This document shows positions 11,472 to 23,900 of a DNA stretch of 64,000 bases, piece after piece. Under the pieces are notes generated by a model, which made no database searches, was not told the DNA's origin, and saw only the letters and a list, made by a program, of their open reading frames with translations. The position numbers and the translations under genes were made by a program. The stretch comes from Bidens hawaiensis (taxonomy: Eukaryota; Streptophyta; Magnoliopsida; Asterales; Asteraceae). Location: the NCBI GenBank assembly GCA_021521415.1, contig JAIQDT010000225.1:62001-126000 (forward strand). The letters run 5' to 3'. Position 1 is the stretch's first letter, and every line of letters starts with the position of its first letter.

Positions 11472-13780
11472 TTCCAATAATACCCTTTGGTTTTACAGAT
11501 AACCTGGATTTCTTGGCTTTTTTTTTGTTTTTGTTTTTCATCTTGTAACTTAAAACTCTTGGTGTTTTATGCAACAAGAGAGGAGGTAGATAAACACATT
11601 AGCGGATACAGCCCAAACATGTGTTCCCCTTACTTTACCTTTTTTATGTTTTTACCTCAGCTAGTCTTCTTGATTGGGATTTTTTTTAGTTGTTTTTACT
11701 TTTTAAGTTGAGTTCATGTATGTATGTGTGTTTGTTGGTGGCCAACCATTTTCAAGGCTTAAAACCAACTTTTTCAAAACAAAATAGGATTCAGTTTTTC
11801 CTAATGAATTATCCCATGTTGGTGAACTAGATAAAAGAATTGTAAATTTTAAAAAGGATTAATTTGACATTTATATCATTGAGAAAAACAAGTGGCTGTA
11901 AAAGAAAATGTCGATGCCGATGCGGTTGTAGGAGAGGTGGTAATGGTAATGGCAAGTAGGTGATAGGTGAGGGGTGCCTGCTAGTGTGACGATCATGTTA
12001 AGTTATCAAGTTGTATAATGTTTGTATTGATTTTTTAGACTTGGATGAAGTCGTAAATTCTAATTCTTTTTCTTTTTCTTAGATCAACTCTTTTCAGTTG
12101 TACAGAAAACCGATGGTTCTAATCAAGAACAACCGATTGATACACATAAACCATTAACCTTACCAATCTATTTATGGCTCAGACTATATTTAAACCTAAA
12201 TGAACTATGGCTCAGACTGATAAACTTATCCTAACAAAAGATAAACAAAACACAATGACTTTAAAGTACAACTCGATGAACTTGAATAACTGACTGAAAT
12301 AGTTGGTCAGGTTATAAACTAAACAAAAAATTATGGTAATAACATAAAGATCAAGAAATACAAATGGTAATCACAAATGTTATGCTAAAAGGAATGTTTT
12401 CATAGTCGGCCGGCCGTCCAGACAAGTGCCGAAAGCCAGAGCATGTCAAATGATTTAATAACAAAGTATGTGACTTTGAACTCTCAATGTTTAAATATAA
12501 AATGTGAAGCTTTAAAATAACAAAAACGGAGCTGAAGTAGTAACCAGTAAATGATGATTTGAGAAAACATATAATTTCATATATTAATATCATTAGAGAG
12601 CTTTGAGCGTTCCAAGTGAAGTAAAGATATAACATTGTATACTAATATCATACATTATGGGCAGGCGTGACAACAACCAAAACTGCATCCTAATCCGGTG
12701 AATACTACATCCGTAAAACTAGTTTTGAGTTATAACAACTCGCACCCTCGTCTTCTAATGTGTATAATATTCATGAGCGATATACCTGAAACAAACACAG
12801 AAGTGAATTTATCAGAAATTAAAGTTTGACTTTCTGAAGTCAAACTAGCACTTTCCAAATTCGAAATTGATGATAATAATCGCCAATATCTTTTGGCTTG
12901 CAAACCTTTGCTACATAACTTAATGTATCAGTTGATTGTTTTCCCAGAACAAAAAACGACCAACAACAATCTCAATACCAGAAAGTGACAGAGTTTGACT
13001 TTTGAAAGTCAAACTGTAACTATGTTTTAAAAATGGAGTATCATTAACAAAAAAGAAGACATGTTGGGGAAACTTATCATCTACTTGAATTACCTCAGTG
13101 CTCTGATAGGGATTGAGAGCCTGCCACGCCATCAAGTACCCATACATCAAAGAATCCTATGGGTCCATAGCAATCAATTCATCTGTTTCACAACGCCTCA
13201 AAGCAATAACCATCGTTTCATTGTACGGCTGTAAGATTTCACAGCAGTGAACCCATCTGCACAAAATACAAAAGCAAATCCCCACAATTTTCATAGGGTC
13301 AAAACCGTATACATACCTGTCGCGTATAAGCATCAAGCTTTTGTGAGACAACTTTAATATTACTCTAATCCCGTATGGCGTTAATACGGAGTAATTTGTT
13401 GTTAAGGGTTGGTGAGAGAGGAGGTAGAAGTCTGGATATTATTATTAAGCATATGTCCTTGATCTTTGACGGTACGCTTCGGAAGATTGGTGGTGGAATA
13501 GTTTTATTACAATACTAAACCCGTGTACAATATAGAAATCATTTAATAAATACATATAATTTTAAACAACAATATTGAACTTTTCTAAAAGATAAATAAA
13601 GTCTATAAAATCAAATATTAAATATAATGAAATGTTAATTAGAAGATCATCGGGACGTACATTCATCCGTCGTCATTTTTAACCCCCCCCCCCTCTCTTA
13701 AACATTCCCTTCACCTATATCCAATAGTCAATTTGCCATGTAAGGAAACATCCAACTGTGAGCCTCGTGTTTTTTTGTTA
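11472..13780. other. Intergenic region downstream of the TraB gene
   Basis: The first few hundred bases should hold the 3' UTR; no canonical AATAAA is obvious. The rest is AT-rich. On the - strand around 12920-13351 short open frames lie between plausible splice sites, which might be a decayed gene fragment, but I could not match it to a family and stops interrupt every joined reading. Two related palindromes occur at 12823-12846 and 12992-13015. A poly-C run lies near 13682. Confidence 0.5.
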
Positions 13781-13788
13781 ATTTAAGT

Positions 13789-14360
13789 CAATGTTTTAAA
13801 AACCGGTACGTACCGGTCGGTTGAACCGGTTATACCGGATTTTGGTAAGGCACCCGGTATTTAGAGCCCGGTATTTTTAGGCGGTTTGCTAAAACGTCTT
13901 ACCGCCGGTTTTTTCGAAAATACCGGTTTAAACCGGCAAACCAGTTTTAAAACCAAGAGATTTTTTATATTTTTAGCGACCCATATTTTTTAAACACAAC
14001 TTTTAACCTAGTTGATAAAATTAAAATGAGCAAACACACTAAACAACGACTCGTTAATAAACTAATATTGAATCTTGCAAATCCAAGGTTGGTTCTCTAC
14101 AACTTTTATAAATAATTAATTTCATACATAAAATAAAATTTCATATTTGACTCGATCACTATTTATATGTATTGTTTATCAATGTACTTTAGGATTATTT
14201 TTTGAGTTGGGGTTGTATTTATATGAAATGCAATGTTTATTATTTTTTGGAAGATAAACTATTCAACCCGGTTGAACCTTCCGGTACATCCCGGTTCAAC
14301 CAGTTGTACCATTTTTAAACCAAATCCAGTACGAGTAAAATACCATTTTTTAAAACATTG
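13789..14360. mobile_element. hAT-type MITE, 572 bp
   Basis: Terminal inverted repeats: the left end reads CAATGTTTTAAAAACCGGTA and the right end, reverse-complemented, reads CAATGTTTTAAAAAATGGTA. The flanking eight bases, atttaagt (13781-13788) and gtttaagt (14361-14368), match at seven of eight positions, as expected for a hAT target duplication. The interior is rich in CCGG-type words and has no ORF, so it is non-autonomous. It shares its terminal type with the MITE at 35174. Confidence 0.75.
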
Positions 14361-14368
14361 GTTTAAGT

Positions 14369-14969
14369 ACCTTGCACTTTGACAAGATGTAGGAAGAACT
14401 AATTGAAGTGTAATTTAATATAAACACGAACAAAAGTCTATACAATTTAACTATTTATTTTACAAAAGTATCATAAATTTAGTATTTACAACTCCCTAAA
14501 TACTTCCTTGTATACACGGTTTATACTTTAATTTAATATTTCATTGTTGTCAAAGATTAATATAAAAAGAAACAAATTTTTTTTTAATAGCTAATAACTA
14601 AACACTTACGAACACCAATTGGCTTATATAACTTGTTAAACGATTCATAGAACCATAACTTGTGTACACTCTCGTATTGACTTGAACATGTTATGAATTG
14701 AACTCAAGTTGCTAATAACCCATATTAGCTCAAACATGTTCTAACTCATGACATGAACCTGCACAACTTGCACAATTTGGCATGCCTAACTACATATCCA
14801 TATGGTTGCTAAATCAGTTCGGATGTGGCAACCATTCGATATAGTGACGTATTTATTTTTCCATTAGTAAGATACTAATAATGTATTCATTTTTAATACA
14901 TATAAAAGGTGAATAAAATAATTTTTAATGGTTTTTTAAATATTTAATAGTTCTCATCTGAGCCCAGCA
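14369..14969. other. AT-rich intergenic stretch
   Basis: No gene, RNA or repeat recognised between the MITE and the target duplication of Copia element A. Confidence 0.6.
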
Positions 14970-14974
14970 GTATG

Positions 14975-16198
14975 TGTCAGGTCCCCTTATATGGTCGATT
15001 CAGCTCGGATCTTAATCAATCATGTCATAACTCATACAAAATTAATCGTGTTGACAAGAGAGTTAATGACGGGTTGCTATATTTAGAAAGATGACCGTTT
15101 GTTAAAGGCGGAATCAATAACAAACATACGGTATATTCAAAGATAGAAGGCACACACAGGATTCACTCAAAAGATTTCCATTTATATAATGTTCATCATA
15201 CAAACGGGGTAATCGATTTAGGGTTTATAAGGAATCCTAGGACAGCCGTCACACAAAATACTCTCAATTAATGTGTCGTGTGTAGTGTGTGTGTGTCTGT
15301 CTGCTGCCTGCGCCCCATGGCGGCGTGCCCTAAATATTCTATTTATAGGCCTGCCAACCTAGGACAGCTGTCATTCCTTCTAGAAACCCTATCCGATAAT
15401 ACATATTCAGATTACATATTCAAAAATAAAACTAAGTGTAAAACAAGTCTTCCGGGTAGGCTTTTCATTAATCTTCAGTCTCCGAGTACGCAGTGTACTC
15501 GGCCTTCCTTCAGACTTGGTAAACATAGAAGTGTACTCGGGATCAGTTTCCGGGTAGACTTTACTTAAAGAATATTTTACCAAGTAAAATATTCACCGAG
15601 TAGACTTCAATCTTCTTGAACTTATCAAACTTTGCCCGACAAATCCTTACGAGCAACCTTGTTCTTCTATGGTCCTGTTCGGCTCATTGTCATTGACTAA
15701 CTTGTTGATAAGGCGTACTCGGGAGTACATACCTTACTTGAGCAGAACCTTACTCGATATAACTTAGAGATATTCCATTAACTCATTAAGAATAGTCGGA
15801 CCATAATTATTAAAGAATACCTTGCCCGGTCTTCCAATTACTTGGCTTCTTGGACTTGGTTAACCAGACCTTACTCGGATGAGTAAAATACTTGGTCTTG
15901 AAGAACAACCCTGCTTGACAAAGTGAACCTTGCTCGGAGATGCCAAATCAGTGATCCTTACTCGGGAAATCACTAAAAAGCATACCTTGCTCGGATATCC
16001 ACTTAAGAAGACTATTTGAAGTAAACCTTGCTCGGAAGGAAAAATCTCGTACTCGGCTAAGTAAAAGCTTGCTCGGAGTTCCAAGGTGTGCTCTGATTCA
16101 ATACTTAGCAGTTTCTGAGGAGGTTGAGAAGATTCCAATATTCCATATCCTTCATTTAGGTCAAATCTCCTCATTTGGGTCAAACTCTTGACCCAACA
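14975..16198 (-). repeat. Element A 3' LTR
   Basis: 1224 bp; on the - strand it starts TGTTGGGTCAAGAG and ends GGACCTGACA. The first 700 bases or so (U3) hold a dense array of TTGCTCGG/TTACTCGG-type words. A TATA box lies at 15340-15347 and a telo-box (AAACCCTAA on the - strand) about 120 bases further on at 15218-15226. Confidence 0.95.
15340..15347 (-). promoter_or_regulatory. LTR TATA box (element A, 3' LTR)
   Basis: TATAAATA on the - strand, preceded by GGCC and lying just downstream of the U3 motif array. The same box is at 30420-30427 in the 5' LTR and 38134-38141 in element B; in B's 5' LTR (55129-55136) it is mutated to TATTAATA. Confidence 0.65.
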
Positions 16199-16210
16199 AT
16201 CTCCCCCTAG
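16199..16210 (-). other. Polypurine tract, element A
   Basis: On the - strand CTAGGGGGAGAT directly precedes the TGTTGGG start of the 3' LTR, the expected place for plus-strand priming. The matching site in element B (38993-39004) reads CTATGGAGAGAT and is weaker. Confidence 0.8.
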
Positions 16211-16363
16211 ATTGGAACACCTCAGCTAACCCAAAACACTCTATGGTTACTTACACTTAGCAAAAATACACATCAAATTAAAAGTCAAATTTCATAATCA
16301 AATTACATAAACAAAATTACATAATCAAAAGTTGTCCGAAGACACTTCAAAGCAAAGCCTATT

Positions 16364-19300
16364 CTATCTGTTTTGTCTTTTCCTTTCATTGTAGGCTGTT
16401 TGTCTTCTCAGCTGGATTACAGATGCAGCTCTTTCTCTGAAGATATTGAGCACTTGGTAGTGAGTGTGTCCTTCTGGTATCACCAAGTCTCTTATATCTA
16501 TAAGATCATCATTGTGTAAGCATGTCAGATCTGCATCCTTCTTGATTGTCTCCAAAGCCTTTCCATCAGAGTTCCTCAGCACATAGTAACCAGTGTCTTC
16601 TTTGTATTCCACTTCAGCAATGACACCGTTCTTCTGCACTGTATAGTTTGGCCTTCTCATTCTTCTTCCCAAGCTTATACACGTATCCATGTTGGACAGT
16701 GGATTCTGATCTCGGACACTTATTTGGTAGTTCAGTTCAGCCCTGTCCATTCTCTTCAGCTTCTCTGACCTTTTTGATCTGTGAAGTTGAATCATTCTCC
16801 AACTTCTCTTTTCCTTTAAAAACTTGAATCCCTTATCAGCTTCTTCATGCAGGTACTTTGATAAATCATTCATCTGTCTTCCTGCTGATCTGTCCCTGTT
16901 TCTGTAGTCATACAAGTGAAGTGTGGCCATTCTTCTTAATTGATCTTCATTATACTCACGGAAGTCACTTCTGACCACAATCTCCCTTAGCAGTCTGCTC
17001 TCCATAATCACTTTGAGACAGTCAGTAACAGAATCATAGCAAAGCTCTCTTGGTAGATCCACATCCGACTGTGGTCCAAATGATCTTTGTTGCGCAGAGC
17101 CACTTGATTATCCTCTTCTTCCTTGGCCTCTTCCTCTAGGAAATCTTTGATGGAGTGGAGGTCTGAATGGAATTGATTTCTTGGGCTTTTGAGGTCCCAA
17201 GTTGAATGTCTTCACATATATAGCTTCCACCATCTCAGTAGGAAGGTTGGCTATCTCCACAATGTCATGTCCTGCTGCCTCCAGTTCAATTAACATTTTT
17301 ATCATTCCTGGAGTACTTGCCAGTCCAGCAGGTACAAATCTGCCATCAGCATAATATCTGGGATTCTCTCCTTCTCTCAAAGCCTTTTCCCACTCATCTT
17401 TCTGATGGTAGAAAAGAGTTTTCAAATCCTCTTTTTCTAACACATTAAAATCTTCTTCAGACATCCCTCTCTTGTTCATCATTATATTCCTTAGGATGTT
17501 GATCATTTCTTCATTATCCCAAGGCATGAATGGTTCATCTTCTATTTCAGGTTTCACTTCTTCTTGGTCAATAGGGATTTCAACATTTTTGACTTTCTCC
17601 TTTTCTTTTTCCCTTATTGTTTGAATTCTTCTTTTCTTCCTTGGTGGCTCAATAGTTGTTTCAGTTTGAATTGTGCTTTCAGCTTGGACCATTGTAGATT
17701 TTTCTTTTCTTTTCCTTCTATTATACTGATCCACAACTGTCTTTTTATCCAAGTTCTTCACAATTTCGGGCTTCATGCCTTTCTCCAACAAATATCCACA
17801 CATTCCATTGAATTTTCTTTTCAGCTCTTCTAACTCAATTTCCTCATTTTCTTTGACACATCTTTCTACCACTTTCTCTCTTTCACTAATGTATAAATCT
17901 TGTAGTTCATCAAAATAGAAATGTGCCAAATCTTTCTCAGAGTAACCATGTCTTCTCAAATAATCTTTGTATTTCTTGGCATCTTTGTTCTTTTGTTCCA
18001 TCAGTCTTTTGGCTTCAGACATACTTAGCTTAATGTTTGCCCTATGAACATCAGTCATTTCGACTTGTGGGGACATAACATTAGCAGTTGTACCAATTTT
18101 CCCTTCATCATTCTCAGGTTTATCATTATTGTCATCATCAGAGTTCTCAGAGTCATCCTCTTCTTCTGTCAGCTCATTCATAGCATCTATCTTTGTTTCT
18201 TCAGGAGCTGGATGATCTGCTTCATCTCTAGTTGTTACATCAGGGACACCTTGCATATGTTCATCAGGTCTTAGACTTTGCAAAGGTGTAGCCCTGATAG
18301 GGCTTTGTTCAGATGTTCTTTTTCTTCTTTGATAAGTCTTTTCAAATCTTCTTTCAGGACAGTTATCAATGGGGTTCTTTCTCAAATCTTCTTTTACCTG
18401 TTTAGCCCATTTCTTGGCAGCCATAGAGGCAATTGACTCACCAATTTCCTCTTCAGGAATCATACCCGTATTCACATTGGCTGGTTCAGCAGTTTCAGAT
18501 GTTTGACTTTGGGATTGAAACATGCTTACTACCAAAGCCAAAAAGTTGTCCACTTCCTCAACCCTGCTCATTTTGATCAGTTCTTCTATAACTTCTTGTT
18601 CAGCCTCATCTTCAGTCAATTCTTTTTCAATGTTGGCTTGTCTGATCAGATTTTCTTGCTCTGCTATTTCTTCTGGAGTCAGTGATAGGGCTATTTTCTC
18701 CCTCTCCAAAGTTTCTTTGATTATTCTTTCTTGCTCTTCAAGAGCAGCAGCAGCATCATCATCTTTAAAAGTCACATCTTTCTCAGCATACATAACCGGT
18801 TCTTCCTCTGTTGCTATCCCTTTACCCTTTTCTTTCCTCTTTCTCAACTGCTCTTCATCTTCTTCTTCATTAGAAGTTTCATACTCATAAATTTCTTTGA
18901 ACAGTTGATCTAATTCAGAATCATGCTCTGCCCTCTTGGAACTAGCCTCTTGATCATCTTCTGGCTCAGTGTATACCAGTTCCTCAGTAGTAGCATTCAA
19001 ACCAGTATTTTCAACAGTCATTTCCTCATCCATGATCTCAGTCAGTTCTTCTGTCAATACAACCTCTTTATCATCATTGGTTACTTCTCCTCTCACTTCC
19101 ATTACAGTTTCATCACTATCATCATAATTGTTCATTATCATCTTCAAAGCATCAACATTATCAACTCTCTCAACATCATCCATGCTCACATCAGTATCAT
19201 CCATATTCTCCCCCTGTTTTGGGGCAGCTGAGGTCTTCTCACCCTCCTGCACCAGGGTTTGAATCATCTTTTCAGCATCAGCTAACTTTCTCAATAACAT

Positions 19301-20565
19301 TTCATTTTCACTAGTTATCTCTTCATTTTTTCTTCTCAACTCAACATTCTCATCCCTAACCTCTGCAACTTGTCTTTTCAAATCATCATTTTCCAATATC
19401 AACTCAAGATTTCTTTGGAATATATCAACATGTGGACTTGTAAGTTCTGATGTAGTGAATGGTTCAAATTCAGGTTGGTTGGTGGTAGGTGTTTGTGGTG
19501 ATGGTGATTGATGTGTGTATTGATGTGTGTATTGGTGTTGTGGTCTAGGGTAAGGGTTTGAGGTGGTGTTTGATGTGGTGAGGTTGGTGGTGGTGAGTGT
19601 GGCAGTGTTAGAATTGGTTGTTCAAGTTCTTCTCTTTGCTCCCCCTGATCAGGTGCCATAATCTCCATCTCCAAACCATCTCCACCTTCATTGCCATCAT
19701 CATCATCAGAGTCTTCTTCATCACTATCATCATCACCCCCTTCTTCCTCCTCTGAGCTTAACTCAGGCACAGGCATTATAGCCAAATCATGGTTTAACAA
19801 CCAAGGTAAGATTTCAAACGGAACATTTGCATTAAAGTTATTTGAGACACCATGATTTTTTATTCTCTTGTAAGCATCAGGATCCTGCAATTTATGTGTG
19901 TCTCCAATTGTTGGTAAATCTTGTAATGTGCTGTTGAATATGATCTGCAGGAATCTTGGGTACTGTAAAAATCTTCTCCTTTCTTGTTTCTTTAGATTCC
20001 CCACTAACCCCTCAAAAATCATCTTGGAAAAGTTAAAGGGCAGATCAAAGATAGTTCCAACTGTGGCATTTGCTAGATCATGACTCATCAGAGTCCATGA
20101 TCCCTTCCTCGGAGCAAATCCATGAATAATATGGTGAATCAGAAATCTGTACAGCATCGGAAACAAACCCTTCTGAAACTATCCTTCATGGACATTTCCT
20201 TGATATCCCATCGTTTCTTTAAAAATCTTCAATAAGTGCTTTGTATTGAAGTTTATGTGATTGTGATCATCGTCATTCAGTCTTAAGCACCTCCTTATCA
20301 TTCTTTCTGTGATGTGTATCTCTTGGCTGGCCACAGTTGCTTCTATTCTTTTTCCATTATCATCTTCAATCAACTCTGCTGATCTCCAGAAATCCAAGAA
20401 GTGATTTCTGTAAATAATTGGGCTTTCAGTGAGCGCAAAGTTGATGTTCGACCGCGCCATCCACGAAATCATTCGAGCCATTGGTTCATTCTCTGGTGTC
20501 ACTTGTAATAATGCGCACATATTGTGCTTAGGCTCAAAAACATACGTCGGCTCGTTATCTGCCAT
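16364..20565 (-). pseudogene. Element A ORF3, extra post-pol protein (broken)
   Basis: An ORF of about 1,400 codons on the same strand as pol, between the spacer and the PPT. The start at 20565 is chosen because a splice acceptor lies two bases upstream and the reading is conserved in element B. The product shows an N-terminal conserved globular part (residues 1 to about 255), an acidic Glu/Asp run, a Pro/Gln/His-rich linker, a leucine-containing coiled coil (coded near 19240-19400), long Glu/Lys-rich segments, and a conserved basic C-terminal part (16364-17040). I see no signal peptide or membrane segment. Breaks: an in-frame TAG at about 20180 where B has CAG, a frameshift near 19550, and a TAA at about 17108 where B has GAA. 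Function is unknown; similar unnamed proteins seem to occur in Asteraceae assemblies, from memory only. Confidence 0.8.
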
Positions 20566-20567
20566 AT

Positions 20568-20792
20568 CTGAAATTCACAAACAAACATATTCAAAGTGAA
20601 ATTAGTCATAAAGTTCAGTACTTTAGATAATTTCAAGTTATAAAAATGAAGAAGAAAGAAAGAAATCTTCATGAACCTGTTTTTCAACAAATTAATAACC
20701 TAAACACATAAACAGAGTGTCAGTACTCAAATACATAATCAAGTCACATTACAGTCTAATCGTGATCGGAAAACATAATATTTAATGCTTAC
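20568..20792 (-). other. 5'-UTR intron of element A ORF3
   Basis: On the - strand the donor CTCG|GTAAGC is at 20793/20792 and the acceptor GTGAATTTCAG ends at 20568, two bases before the ORF3 ATG. A branch-like CTAAT precedes a T-rich tract about 35 bases before the acceptor. Length 225 nt. Element B keeps the GT and AG at the same places (226 nt), although bases next to both ends differ. Confidence 0.65.
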
Positions 20793-20820
20793 CGAGTCGG
20801 AATTAGGAAGCTGATAAAAA

Positions 20821-20829
20821 TTAGGGTTT
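20821..20829 (-). promoter_or_regulatory. Telo-box in ORF3 leader (element A)
   Basis: AAACCCTAA on the - strand, 113 bases downstream of the ORF3 TATA box. Telo-boxes are common in leaders and promoters of plant growth and translation genes. The LTR has one 121 bases after its own TATA box. In element B this box is destroyed by a small deletion. Confidence 0.5.
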
Positions 20830-20934
20830 GGATTAATGTTGAATTCGATAAGTCGGTTATGTTTCTTAGTGAGTGAGACTTTGCAGTGGAAGGAGAGAGA
20901 GGGAAATAATGTTGAAAATTTTTCTTAAGTCCCT

Positions 20935-20942
20935 CTTTTATA
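20935..20942 (-). promoter_or_regulatory. ORF3 TATA box (element A)
   Basis: TATAAAAG on the - strand, followed about 30 bases on by an A-containing start-like site and a CT-rich leader. Element B has TATAGAAG at 43802-43809. Together with the leader intron this forms a complete core promoter for ORF3. Confidence 0.6.
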
Positions 20943-23900
20943 CCCTTTTGAAAATGGGTTTTAAATGTTTTTTGTCCTCTTGTGCATTACTAGCTGTCAA
21001 CCAGTAACATTATCCACTTGATATATTAAAAACATTTAATTTCATTTAAGATCATAAGACCTTACTCGAAAGGTTAATATATCTAAAGTCTACTCGTTTT
21101 TCTTCCACTAACAAACCTTACTTGGTTAAACTTTGCTAGGAAAATTTTCATTTTGAATATACAAAGTTTGCACGAATTCTTTTATTTTCAAACCTTGCTC
21201 GATCAAGTAAATTAATTTAAAGTTAAGACATAATGAAGAAAGCTTACCCGAAATACTTGATTTCTTGAGAAATAAATCACAAGACTAATAATCAAGCACA
21301 GTTATCAAATAAACATTCTTACTAAGAATCTATTAAGATCCTCACAAAGATTTCTCAAATTCAAATTGAAACTTATCTAACATGAACCCTAATAAGAATC
21401 ATAATCAAATTTTATCATACTAACTAACATTTTCAAACAACGTATTCATTCAAGTATGAATATAAACAATTTCATCATACCAACTTACATATTCAATCAA
21501 CGCATTCATTCAAGTATGAATCTAAACAATTTCATCATACCAACTCACATATTCAATCAACGCATTCATTCAAGTATGCTTGTATACATAGTGTGCTCGA
21601 GCACTCTTTCAAATGTAAAGTGTGCTCGGACAACAATCTTATGCAAAGTATACCTGAATAACTTTCATATAGTGCAAAGTGTGCTCGAAAAGAAATTCTA
21701 GCAGACAGTGTACTCGGAAAGTCAAGTTTTTTTGAAAATTACCAAGTATATTGAAGGAACACAAGTGTACCCGAAATATAAAGTGTGCTCGGAAAACAAA
21801 GTTTGCCCGAAAACACTTGTAATTTCAAAGAAATCATAAACACACATATCACAGAGCATGCTCGGAATAAAATTAAACACATAAACATTTAAGTGTGCTA
21901 TAGTCTAAAATTTCATAGAGCTTGCCCGAAAATCCTAAGTTAGCACTAAGCTTGCTAGGATAAACACATTCAATCATCAGGTATGCCCTTGCTCGAGAGA
22001 ACTCAACATATCAAACCATACCCGAAAAATGACAAACTTAAACAGTAACATCTAAGCGTGCCCGGAAAGATTAACAAGCCTTTCCTAACAACATATTCAC
22101 ACAAAGCTTACTCGGTGTACTCACTTAAGTTCACAAAGTTTGCTTGGAAACACAATCAGCATATAACATGCATAGCTTACTCGAAACTAGCATATAACAT
22201 GCATAGCTTGCTCGAAACAAGAATTTCTTATTAAAAGACAGCTATAACAACACATAATCATCTCAAGACTTCAAGCTTACTCGGGAAAATGAGTGCAACA
22301 GTGTACTCAACCCGGAAAGTGTAAACACTTCAAAGCATGCCCGAAAATCATAAAGTTAGTCAGAAATGACTAAGTTTACTCGAAAGTTTGAAAACTATCA
22401 AACCTTACCCGAAACAACATATTCACACATAAACAAGTCAAAAATGACTAAGCTTACTCGGAAAGGTTGAAAACTATCAAACCTTACCCGAAACAACATA
22501 TTCACACATAAACAAGTCAAAAATGACTAAGCTAACTCGGAAAGGTTGAAAACTATCAAACCTTACCCAAAACAACATATTCACACATAATCAACTGTTT
22601 TGTACTCGGAAAGGTTATAAATCATTCCTTACCCGAAGATACATATTCAAACAGTTTGTGCTCGAGAAGGTTATAAAGCATCAAATCTTACTCGAACTTA
22701 CATATTCAACCTATTTTAGGCAAAATGCAACACTTTTTGACTTAAACCACTTGTCAAAGACATTTCTAGTTTATGTATTATTTCAGAACATAGTTTAAGA
22801 GCAAATGGTGAATTTAGAGATCAAATTTCAGTTAAAATTCATTTCAAAACAATATCTTTGATAAACTGAAAAGATCTCAGGAATGTGGTCATATTGACTA
22901 AGTAACTATCTCATTACTTCACTCTCAGCATTATTATGACAACTTAGATAGGTTAACAGCAGGTATAAACTTAGCATGATTTTCATCTCTTTGGTGATAT
23001 GTTTAAAGTTCAATTTGAGCATAATGCAATAATGGTCAACACTGTGCTATGATGCCTCATATCTCTTCTCAAAGCTTATTTGGCTTTCCCCAGATCACCC
23101 CAATTTGACTCCAACCTCCTGTATTTGGTCAAAAATAGTTTTTGTATGACAGAGCTTATTGTATTTTTGTATTTTTAGATTCAAACATATATAGAGGTTG
23201 AACGTTGGACTTACAGTTAGCAACATGCCTTTCATTCAAGATGAGACAAATTTTGCCAACATCTTTGTAGTTCTTGTTGTAACCCTCTTGTTTGATAAAA
23301 TATTTAAAACACTTATCAACTTTTGGTTGATTTATTCCTTCTTCCCCTTGTTTTTGATATTTTCTCAAATTTTCTTAAAGCATGTTCTTTGTCATATTTA
23401 AAAATGTTTCATGTTGGTTGACCAAATAACAACAGGCTCGTGTATGACTGGGTAATCACTTTTCTGCCGTATCATTCGGAGAGATCTATCTTGAGACATG
23501 CAAAACAACTATGCATCTCCACATAAAGATTAGCATATTCATTATGTTTATATCACCTTAGATTTTACATCATCATAGGAAAGCAACCATACATGTTAAT
23601 GACTATATTAAGGTCTTTTTTAGCCTATTAATTCCATATGATCAGCTAAGTAGTCAATGTACTATCATTTCCCATAAAAATACAGTTTAATATTAAATCA
23701 CCCCAATATCTCTTCATTATCAGGTTAATGGCTATTCTTTTTTGACCAAAAGTGGTCAACAGGACCAAACATACATGTAAATATATGTCCTATCAAAGTC
23801 AGAGTTATTGACATAGTTTTAAGTGAAGAAATAAGAAACAAGTCATAATTGCCCCAAATGCATTCAATTTTCAGGTCAATGGCTATCCTTTGAATCTATA

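Noticed and set aside
11487..11711. Hydrophobic 74-residue ORF after the TraB stop
   Set aside because: Lies in T-rich 3' UTR; the Phe/Leu content is explained by base composition.
12920..13351. Possible - strand gene fragment
   Set aside because: Splice-like sites are present, but each joined reading has stops and I recognise no family.
15278..15568. 96-residue ORF in the element A LTR, repeated at 30358
   Set aside because: Antisense to the LTR transcript and open only because both copies are LTRs; no conserved protein features.
18522..18890. 122-residue + strand ORF
   Set aside because: Antisense shadow of the Glu/Asp/Lys-rich ORF3; low-complexity Ser-rich translation.
16364..20565. ORF3 as a retroviral envelope
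   Set aside because: No signal peptide, membrane segment or cleavage-like site seen; composition is acidic coiled coil.
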